Shown piece after piece: positions 10,225-20,910 of a stretch of DNA of 64,000 nt. The stretch is from Gautieria morchelliformis (taxonomy: Eukaryota; Basidiomycota; Agaricomycetes; Gomphales; Gomphaceae). The DNA lies in NCBI GenBank assembly GCA_015179125.1, contig WHVA01000495.1, forward strand, positions 17,708-81,707, read 5' to 3'. The notes under the pieces were generated by a model that saw only the letters and a list, made by a program, of their open reading frames with translations, had not been told where the DNA came from and ran no database searches. The position numbers and the translations under genes were made by a program. Position 1 is the first letter of the stretch. Each line of letters begins with the position of its first letter.

Positions 10225-11333
10225 CTCATTCAAATAGCTAGTCATGCCTTTCAGCTTGACCAATGGTCCTGCGGTTTTTCAATGTTTTATGAATGATGTC
10301 TTTGGAGATATGCTTGATGTATGTGTCGTCATGTATCTTGACAACATACTCATCTACTCCGATGACCCGGTCAAACACAGGGAACACGTCCATGAAGTAT
10401 TGCAGCATCTTCAGAAACTCGGGCTCTATGCTAAACCTGACAAATGCAAATGGCACTGAGATTCCGTGGAATTCTTAGGGTATATGCTGTCGACCAACGG
10501 CTTTACCATGTCTGAAGACAAAGTCCAGACAATCCACGATTGGCCCGAACCTCGGAAGGTAAAAGACATACAGTCCTTCCTTGGCTTCGCCAATTTTTAC
10601 TGCCGCTTTATCTACAACTATTCCGATATCACGGTCCCCCTAAACCGGCTTACCCAAAAAGGCACCCCGTGGGTGTTTACTGAAGAATGCCGAAAGTCCT
10701 TCAATTACCTTAAGGAGGCTTTCACTTCAGCTCCAAGTCTGTCGCATTGTATTCCTGACCGGCCTATGGTCGTGGAAACTGACGCCTCAGATTATGCCCT
10801 CGGCGCAATCCTGTCTTTGTTCAATGAGGAGGGTGTCCTGCACCTGGTTGCTTTCCATTCCCGAACATTTTCCAGTGCTGAATTAAATTACGATGTCAAT
10901 GATAAACAGCTACTGGCAATTTTTGAAGCATTTCAACATTGGAGACACTATCTGGAGGGCTCTGGCTCCCCTATCGATGTTGTCACTGATCACAAAAACT
11001 TGGAGTATTTTGCCACCACAAAGTTGCTAACCCGACGACAAGCCTGCTCGTCCGAATTCCTCTCGCAGTTTAACCTCATTATTCAGTTCTGTCCCAGAAA
11101 GCTTGGTACAAAACCCGACGGTCTAACTAGATGATGGGACGTCTATCTTAAAGAGGGAGGTAATGACTACGGCTCAGTCAACCCGCAAAACTTCCGACCA
11201 ATTTTCACGAATCAACAACTGTCGGAATCCCTCCGGGCAACTTGTCTGCTTGAACCCGTTCTCTGGGCAAGCATTGTGATGGACTCCGAGAAGCTTCATG
11301 CCGACATATTAGCTAACCTGGCATCCAACCCTG
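10225..11333 (+). pseudogene. Ty3/gypsy element, 3' reverse transcriptase, RNase H and connection
   Basis: This continues the RT after LTR B: MPFSLTNGPAVFQCFMND, MYLDNILIYSDD (the YxDD-type catalytic pair is LDN here, with Asp then Asn), KLGLYAKPDKC, then a TGA at 10457-10459 and DSVEFLGYMLS. The thumb/connection follows with LGFANFYCRFI, and RNase H with VVETDASDYALGAILS, FHSRTFSSAELNYDVND, and TDHKNLEYF. A TGA at 11132-11134 lies between LTR and WDVYLKEGG. A TAG at 10235-10237 precedes LVMPF. It is interrupted at 11333 by LTR C. Confidence 0.85.
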
Positions 11334-12591
11334 TGTCATGACACGTTTATTTCCCATACTCAGATGCTCAGTTTTCCTATTTTCTCACTCCACCTTCGTG
11401 TTCTTTCTGATCGCCATTGCCATGTTCGGCAACCAATTCTTGCTGTTCGCGCCAATTACCATAGCCACACCGTCAAACGCACAATCGACGTCTTTGGACT
11501 GACTCAGCAGTCATCTCTGGGTCTACCACCTCCTCTGCGCAACCCTCTTCCAATGGCGTTCGGGTAATTGGATTGTCATGACCTGTGTATTTCCTGCACC
11601 TTGTTATCCCCATTTCCCCTTTCGCTACTCCTCTTCCGTCTTCGCTCGTCTTCGCCCTCCACCTCGACCACTCCTGCCCTATGTCATCTCTGCTGGCCCT
11701 TCCTCGGATTTCACCGAATGGTCATTCGCCAACAGGCACACCATCAAACCACGATCAACATCCTGATCTGGCAGAATGGCTCGTCAGTAACTCCATCAGC
11801 TTCTCGATCCAACCCCTTTTGGTGTTCATATGAGCAGGGTGCGTTCGCGGGACGTCCTACCCGTGGGTCGTGTGGGATCAACCCAGTAGATGAAGAACCC
11901 ATGCAGGGCAGGGTATATGCAGGCCCCAAGACATAATTTCGTACATAGGTGTCTTCGCCACCTTCACCCTCCGTCGTTTCATGTTCTCCCTCTTCTCTCA
12001 TTCTATTGTATGTTTATTTCATCTATGTTGTATCACGACTGCACACCCCTATCCAACCCTGACTCGCGACGGCCTCTTTCCTATTCGCTGATACCTTACA
12101 AGCATTCGATATAAGTAGTTTACATTCGCATGTATATTCCCCAGTTCAATTATCATACGTCGTCCATCTTGTGCAGCTTTGACCTCGCCGTGGTCATCGT
12201 CTTAAGCCTTCTCTTGGAGATTTCCATCTTCGACTAGCAGAGGACTTAGGCATCACTGGTGAGTTCTCATACTTCATCTTTGTTACCTTAGCCTTCAAAC
12301 CATTTTCTGTGCTGTTGGCGAAGGGCTCCAAAGGAGCACCTTCGCCAGCGAAGGGATTGTCGAGACTTAGACAGCCCTTCCGTGAGACCTTGCACGTTAC
12401 ATCGTCAAGAGCCACGGGCTATTTCGCTACGACTGTAGATAGGGTGAGCCCCGTTTAGGCAAACCCTCTTACCTTGTGAACATTCATTGGTTCACCTATT
12501 CGCCAAACGGCATACTTATTCACACAAGTCATTCGGGCATTCGCTGTGTTCACTAATACACGATATTAACGCCTGAAAACCAATCTTGACA
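11334..12591 (+). mobile_element. Solo LTR 'C' of the TGTCATGA family, 1258 bp, TSD CCCTG
   Basis: The block begins TGTCATGACACG and ends CTTGACA. A perfect CCCTG duplication flanks it (11329-11333 and 12592-12596). A second TGTCATGA-type start lies at 11574, 240 bp in, showing the same internal 5' repeat as LTR B. It carries the family-wide ATTCGC words and the antisense ORF at 12194-12415. It sits inside the gypsy element between RNase H and integrase. Confidence 0.9.
12194..12415 (-). other. Antisense ORF inside LTR C (GTG start)
   Basis: This is collinear with the antisense frames of LTRs A and B. Here the start codon reads GTG rather than ATG and the frame extends about ten codons further at the C-terminus. 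It stays open, but the lost ATG argues against translation of this copy. Confidence 0.3.
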
Positions 12592-12596
12592 CCCTG

Positions 12597-13035
12597 TAGC
12601 CGCTAAGCATCTCGGTGATAGTTCCGACCCGAGATGGACGCAAACCGAGGACAGTTTCCTCCGCCTCGATGGCCACATATATGTTCCCGATGCCGACGAT
12701 CTCCGGCTCCGAGTACTCCAGTACAAACATGCTCATGTACTCTCAGGACATTTCAGTCAAAACAAGACCTTAGAACTCATCAGACGGGAATACACATGGC
12801 CCGCACTTCAGTCTTTCGTTATCGACTTTTGCAAGTCCTGCACCACCTGCTTGCGTTCAAAGTCACAGCGTCATCAGCCTTACAGCTCCCTGCAGCAGCT
12901 TCTGATACCCGAGCAACCTTGGAATTCCATCTCCATGGATTTCATTGAGCAGTTGCTGGCGTCTTCGGGATTCACTGCAATCCTTGTAGTAGTTTGCCAC
13001 TTAACCAAACAGAGCATATTCATCCTGACCCAATA
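12597..13035 (+). pseudogene. Ty3/gypsy element, integrase zinc domain and start of catalytic core
   Basis: After LTR C the gypsy frame continues with the integrase HHCC zinc region (VLSGHFSQNKTLELIRREY, then FCKSCTTCLRSKS) and the start of the core (PWNSISMDFIEQL with the first catalytic Asp, followed by ILVVVCHLTKQS). The frame is lost near 13035 and the rest of the integrase and the 3' LTR are absent. Confidence 0.8.
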
Positions 13036-14398
13036 GTAGCAAATATACATGGCTATTATTGGGAAAACTCTATTCAAATATTCCTCGAATTTCCTCTTAT
13101 TTTTTCGCCATTTAACTTGGTTTCCCTGGCTCAAAAACTCCTTATTCTGCCAGGCCGAGTTATGAACCCACGCACGTCCACAACTCTGCCACAGCCGCTC
13201 AGTTTCAAACTCCAACCGGAGCTTTCCACGAACCGTGAATTCGGAGTTACAGGTATTCAAGCACCTACAACTCCGGTACCTTGGCTCACTCAAACTCAGC
13301 CACTATGACTGAATGCATCCTCAACCGCTTACACAAGCCTGTGCAATTCAAACCCAGCCAGCACATGACTTGCATCATAGCAACCATGGCTGTGCAAGGC
13401 TGTGTATAAAGCCACACAAGGATGTACAAAGCCAAAACTAGGGTGCAGGTTTAACAAAGCCTATTGGATGAATGGATCCTCCAAACGCAACACTATGACA
13501 CCAAATAGGTCCCTTGATGTCATAGCGGCTGTGCAGGGCAGTGCGGGGCAGTGCAAGGCTGTGTATGGCTGTGTATGGCTGTGAAAGGCTGTGCAAACCA
13601 AGGAAGGTGATTGGCTATCTATTTCCAATTTCTTTGCACAAACACACCGCAATAGTTACGAGGGTGTGTTTCAGCAGTGCAAATATTTACATATGACATC
13701 ACTCGCCTAATAGATAGAAGAACCCCATTTTAGGTAATTCTGTGTATTTTACAATATAAAAGGAGGCCATTCTGACCTCCTTGAATCATCATTCTAGCAA
13801 TCTAACATCTTATATCCATGTGACCTCATGTGACTTGCATCTTACTAAGCTGCTAATCCCAGCTAGGGTTATTCACTTACTTTAGTGTCTAATTCCTTGT
13901 TAAGTAGTTACTTTACTGCTTAGCCACTTGGACTAATCCTCCGGGTGTAATTCTACAGAGTGAGTCTGTCAATTGATAGTCTTGCCATTCGCACTCCAAT
14001 ACCTGAGACGATCTGATCAGTCGATTTTCCTGATTAGAGACTTTCACAAGTCACTTCTAAAACTCGTTCATCCCTCATTTTATTGCTGTGCGCTGGTAGA
14101 TTATCAGGGCAGTCCATTTATAAACTCGCCTGCTAAGTACATTCCTTTATATTTTGGAATACGCTTGGACCCCGATAGTGTCCTTGAACCTACATTCTTT
14201 TAGTTTATTGTTCAGTGCTGCTAAGAAACGTATTGCCTTCCATCCGTATTAACTTGGACTAGTTTTTACGCGGATTGCAACCAAGGTACAAATATTAAAT
14301 TATTTCCGGAGTTGTGCTGCAGCACTGTTTAATATTCTTTAGAGTCTCGTAAACGACACACTCTGATAGATTGAAGTGTTAGCAATAACACCAAAGTC
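13036..14398. other. Non-coding, probably transposon-derived; no gene seen
   Basis: This 1.36-kb stretch has no supported ORF. It holds degenerate decamers of the GGCTGTGTAT / GGCTGTGCAA type at about 13387-13410 and 13530-13605, and a TATA-like AATATAAAAGG near 13754 followed by pyrimidine-rich sequence, which looks like a decayed LTR. I could not prove LTR ends or a target duplication. Confidence 0.5.
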
Positions 14399-15660
14399 TT
14401 GAAGGGTTCCAAAACAGCGACCCTCGGTATGCGCGGAGGCCGTAGGGCCACTGACTATTTTTTCACACCCAAAGCCGAGCTATCGACTTTATCGTCTGAC
14501 ATCTTCCCGTCAGAAACCATGGCTGCCCGGGCCAACGTGGCTCTCAGGCACTCCTTCGCATGGTGGCCACTCTGCGCACATACTAAGCAGAGGTTGTTAT
14601 CCATGCGACACTGGCGTTCTGCGGGCGTGAGTTTGCCGTCCTTGCTGAGTCTGTCCGGTTCAGTTTTTTTCTGACCCTCGGACTGATTATTCCCTTTCGG
14701 CTTGTCCTTGCCTTTGCCTTGGTTATTACCGGCATTGGTGTTAGAGTTGCCGGAACCTTGACCTTGGCATCGGTCGTTGCTCTGGGAGCCTCGGTTTTGG
14801 TACTAGGCACCAACACCGTCGGCTCATACGACCTGTCGTTCTTGGTCTCGGGTTTGGGGGTGGAATGAGTCTCGCGAGAGAGTTCACCATGACGTTCCCA
14901 ATACCTCTGGTCGATTTTCTGAACGAGGTCTCAGAGGTCGTCAAGGGTTCGGGGTTTGTCGGAGTGCACCATTTTGTCCTTGATTCGCTTCGGTAAAGCC
15001 AAGTAGGCTCAGCGATGCAAAGCCGAATCGTTATACTGAAGGACGGATGCGAGTCTGTAGAATTCGACGAAAAACCGAGTTGCCTTGTGGTTATCCTTCA
15101 TGACCAAATTCTCGAGCTCTTCCATGAATGCCGTATAATCCGAAGCCCATGTGGGTTCATCGGCAGGGTCATCTGCAAGGTAGGGCTCAAAATAATCCAG
15201 AGCTGTTCCCTTGAGGAAGGACAAAACGTAGTTCACTTTCATAGAACCATCTCAGAATGCTTGGGGTTTGGCATGGAAATTCAGCGTGCACTGGAGAAGA
15301 AACCCTCAGAGCTTTTTCGCATCCGTGTCATCAAACTGGTCGGGTTCTCGGAGTTTCACTTTCAAGTCACTTCGGTCTCCACCACCACCAAGCCCATTGT
15401 CAGCGAGCTTTTCCAAAGCCGTGAGCAGTCGCCCAACCTGTTCCTCACCGTTTGCCGCTGCATTTGGGTTGGGATTAGGTCTCGGGCCTGCTACTTTGGG
15501 ATCGGAATTATGCTCGGAACCGGAATTGGAATCATCGCCACCTCCACCACCATCGCCAGGGTCACTCGGCTCGGGGGGCTCAGCGCTCAGTTCTTGGAAC
15601 TTTGCTGACACACCCTCAGCCAGCACCAATAACTCAGCGTCAGGGTGCAGGTTGAACTGA
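14399..15660 (-). pseudogene. Decayed Ty3/gypsy gag (element 3), minus strand
   Basis: Minus-strand reading from about 15629: an acidic and Gly/Pro-rich N-terminus, then LREPDQFDDTDAKKL, then in another frame the retrotransposon gag block VNYVLSFLKGTALDYFEPYL, with FVEFYRLASVLQYND. Further on, a CCHC knuckle is readable near 14580 (C-x2-C-x4-H-x4-C form). Several frame changes separate these parts, so the gene is broken. It ends near 14399 without protease or RT. Its LTR lies upstream on the same strand at 15746-16281. Confidence 0.75.
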
Positions 15661-15745
15661 TGGGGGGTTGGAATACTGGTGACGGAATGGGGGGTTTTCT
15701 GGGATGCTCAAAGCACCTCGTGCACACCGAGCTTCGATTGTCGGC

Positions 15746-16281
15746 GTTACGCGGCTGCCTTCAGCACGGGTGTGAGATCGGGTAATCGGCATTCTGAACA
15801 AAGAGTGTAGAGAGTTCAGATATACTGTTAAGGTTGATGTTCGTACTGCAGTTCGGCTATACCAGGCCGAACTCAGGTCTCAGGTCGGAGGGCTTGGCTT
15901 CAACCTCTTGGGTTGCGCCCATTCTATGTTCCGCCCTAATTTCGGGAGCGGTCTCAGCTATAAGCCGAGATATGGGTTTCAATATCAAGCAGAGGGTCTC
16001 AAGTACGATAAGCTAATTCGATATCTGAACTGAGGAGCTACTGTACATGGACTGGAGGTTTATATAGTAAAGTAGCATGCAGGGTCGCGAAGAGAACATG
16101 ATAGGATCAACGGTCAGGGGAAACAAAAGTCAGGTAAACGGGGAACTAACTAATAAGGGAATCAGGGGTGATGGGAAGTGCGAAGGGAAACCTGAAGGAA
16201 GCCGAGAAATACCCGAGGTTCCCGAACGAGAGCTGAAGCTGAGCTTCGGTCCGGATTCCGAGTCGGGAACGGGTCGTAACA
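15746..16281 (-). repeat. Probable 5' LTR of gypsy element 3
   Basis: The outer end at 16281 reads TGTTACGACCCG on the minus strand, matching the start of the solo LTR at 4605-5298. Shared inner words include GGGAACTAACTAA. The inner end, near the GTTACG at about 15746, is approximate. The internal gag reads away from it on the same strand. Confidence 0.55.
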
Positions 16282-16895
16282 ACATGGTCAGTTGTATGTT
16301 GGTGTATCAAGAGGGACCAATTGGAACAGAGTCAAGGTCTTGCTTGAGGAGGGTTTGGACACAACCAACATTGTATATAAAGATGTATTACTTAGAGCTC
16401 CTTGATTTCTGATATCTACTTCTCTTGATATGGTTTATGTGTTTTACTTCATTTTACTTGATGCAAATTGATTACTTTGATTTTCCCCAATGCACTTGAC
16501 CTTACTGATATGTTAGACTTACCGATGCGTTTGACCTTACCGAGGCGTTTGACCTACACCCCCGCGCGAATTAAGCGCGGGTACCCACCTAGTTATGCTT
16601 ACGCGTTCACTCCTACATACTCATGAGTCGCAAGTGATCAATATTCAATCACTGGCACGCTTATAGGCACAAGAATTTTTCAATACTAGTGTAGGTACGG
16701 TAGTGACTTATGTATTGACGTAACGGCCTCAAGCCTGCGGGCGCTCTGTGGTCCTCAACATATACCTAGTACTTACGCCAGTTCCAATATTCGTTGTGAG
16801 TAATCGTAGCCCTATGACCATGGCCTTTATATCTTTATTTTCGAGACTGAGGCTGATGGCTCATCATGGCCGCAAGACTTACTTTCAGGCCTGTC
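16282..16895. other. Spacer between transposon remnants and the host genes
   Basis: No gene is supported here. The stretch is AT-rich and contains one strong inverted repeat (16561-16581). It includes the presumed promoter of the aldo/keto reductase. An in-frame alternative start for that gene lies at 16866. Confidence 0.5.
16561..16581. repeat. Perfect 7-bp stem hairpin CCCGCGC/GCGCGGG
   Basis: CCCGCGC, a 7-nt loop GAATTAA, then GCGCGGG. It is GC-rich in an AT-rich setting. Its role is unknown. Confidence 0.7.
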
Positions 16896-18351
<1,456 letters not shown>

Positions 18352-18640
18352 CACTAGTGGATCTATCGAGAAAGCAGGAACATAGTTAGACGTTTGACTT
18401 TGGATCAGATTCAATTTGCCACGTCGGAGTCACGGTGAACGCGCGACGCGATGGTCACGTGGACGTGTCACAAGGTACTGGTATACAGCCTTTTTTTGAC
18501 TTGCTGGAGGCTACGCACGTTCCTGTACTATTAAGTATTGACAGTCACGGGGCCCAAGGTATATGAACCACTGGCAGGCTTTGAGAAACGCGGTAGCCCT
18601 CTGCTCGTTTTCTGACCATCACCTGGGCTTCCTGACCAGA

Positions 18641-20419
18641 ATGCATATCTCTGCTTGCCTGGGGGGTCTACTCTCGCTGGCCTCAGCTTCCGTGAGAGCA
18701 TCAAGCATCGATTCTGCCAATGGTGTCTATTCAGGTTCCCAGACACCCAGCACGTTCCCATGGAACACGTACGTGAATCTCGCCATAGAGAAGAAATCTC
18801 CGAACTTGAGTCGTTCAACAGCTACAACTATTGCAATGCCCCTCATGTCAATGCTGCCCATTACTCGGTTCCTCCTAACTCGTCAGGTGCAGAGTTGGTG
18901 TACATGAACGTCATGGTTCGTCACCACAAAGTACGCAACCGCCTGATCATGTCCATGGCATTGCATGACCCGCTCATGCTTCTTAGAGGACACCAGATAA
19001 TCTATATCCCACTGAGAATCAGCTCAACCCACCGTCGGGTTGGGTTTGTACTGACTTCCTCGAATCTACCTACGGTTCACTCCTGGGTAACGGTCAAACC
19101 GCGCGTATCTATCACGAAACTTTCGTTCCTCCCACACACCCGTTCCTCAGTCAATTTTGGAACGGCTCCTGCGACCTGGGTCAGCTCACCGCAGGAGGTT
19201 TACAAGATTCCGTTGCTCACGGAAAGGTGATTGCGCCACCTGCCCGATTCACCGTAGTTTCTCAAGGCTCTACGTTCCAGGATTTTGCGTCAGTATATAT
19301 TGACAAGCTCAAATTCCTTCAGAACATCAACGCGAAGGACATATGGGTAAGGACGACAACAGAAGACAGAACGTACCAAGTAGCAGGCGGTATGCTGTAT
19401 GGGATGGACAACTCTGTAGATAATCAGCCCTTCAAAGTGCACAATGAGCCTGCTTCTGTAAGGACCACCAAATTATCCTGACTCCACAAACTCACAGTTG
19501 ACCAGATAGACTCACTCGTGCCATCTTACCCTTGCCCCAATGCCGACAATATCCGGAATCAATATCAATCAGTTCCTGCCTGGTTTGACCACCTCAATCA
19601 GAATGCTGACTTAAAAGCGAGACTCGACGCCACTGTGGGCACCGCAGGCTTGAGCGCGTGGTCAGTCTGGTGTGAGTGGATCGTTCGAAAGCTTACTCCT
19701 TGCTCATGCGCAATCGCAGATGACCACTTCTTCGACACGTTCACGTCTCGCACCTGTGCCGGACACGAGTTGCCTTGTAACTCGACGGGGGAATGTGTAG
19801 CCCCCGAAGATGCCGTCAAAGTCTTCGCTATCGGAGATTTTGAATACAAGCACGTACCGTGCACCATCTATTTTACGAACATGAAGCTAATGTTAATTAT
19901 AGCTACATATGGAAGGCAGCACAGAATGCGTCTACTTACAACTCACTCACCTTTGGCAAGTACATTGCTTTGCTGCGTACCCCGGGTTGCTCATGGAGAT
20001 TACACAGGAGTAATGTTCCAAGAACTAGCTCAGATCTTTATTTCCTTGAAAGCCGGCAACGAAATTTTTAAATTGAGATTATATGTAGGCCACGACGGAT
20101 CTATGGTCCGGCTTGCGTCTGGGTTAGGCATTCAAGGTCCCTTGAGGTGGCCTGCTCTCGGTAGTGAATTCGTATTTGAGGCTCGTCCTTTTCTCCCTCT
20201 TGCTTCACATCGCCTGCTGATTAGCTGTCATATGTTCTATATGCGTCTTCCCACTGATGGGATTCACAGGTATGGAAGACACACGATAAATCCCTCTTTG
20301 TCCGCGTGATGCACGAAGGGACACCGTCTATAGGGCTCGAATGGATGTCACTAGACAGCTTCATCTCCCTCCTCCAGAGCAATGTCCCGGACAACATATT
20401 TGAACAATGCATCTCCTAA
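18641..20419 (+). CDS. Secreted histidine-phosphatase-superfamily protein (phosphoglycerate-mutase-like fold)
   Basis: Starts MHISACLGGLLSLASASVRA, a likely signal peptide; an in-frame ATG at 18563 would bury it. Introns split the gene into many exons. The phosphate-binding motif spans an intron: MVRHHK joins RTPDN, giving RHHKRTP where classical members have RHGxRxP, so the Gly is His here. The C-terminal proton-donor box is VGHDGSMVRLASGLGI. Cysteines (for example in the TCAGHELPCNSTGEC block) fit an extracellular enzyme. It ends SNVPDNIFEQCIS at 20417-20419. The superfamily removes phosphate from phosphomonoesters; whether this RHH variant is active or what it acts on is not shown. It lies 290 bp downstream of the aldo/keto reductase on the same strand. 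Confidence 0.75.
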
Positions 20420-20910
20420 CTGGACCTTCTGGCATGTATTCAACTAGTGGTCAGACCCATGATGCGCCTCTGACGCATTGATGGGAAGTCTCCAGACCAG
20501 CGTATTGGATAGGAAGGACATATAGCGATTAGATATGTATGCATCAGGATCCCAGGAAACCCACTCATTTGTGTTACCCAGGGTCTGCGCATCTTCCCTT
20601 ACTCCCGCAGTGACAGATCATGCCTCCGGATAACTGTCAAGAACCTTGCAATGCAGGCACAGACAGGGACTTCCACTCCCTGCCTTCGCCAACTGAGATG
20701 TATAGTCAAGTCTGTACACGCGACCTGGTGTCTCCGGATGATGAGATAATTAATTGGGGATGCTATCGTGCAGCCTCAGGCTTTAGAAGTTCAGGTATAA
20801 ATAATTAAAGAAAGGACAAGAGTACTCCAGTAGGATTGTAAGTGGGTGAATCATCGGTGTGCTGTATGAATGCCCACCGCAAGTGTCGATCAGGATGTAT
20901 GTTCATTCTT
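20420..20910. other. Convergent intergenic space, no gene seen
   Basis: This is 491 bp between the phosphatase stop and the stop of the sugar transporter on the other strand. It presumably holds both 3' UTRs. No convincing ORF or repeat. Confidence 0.6.

Noticed and set aside
16298..16761. Possible solo LTR from TGTTGGTGTATC to CCTCAACA
   Set aside because: The ends look LTR-like, but the 5-bp flanks do not match and no second copy is present.
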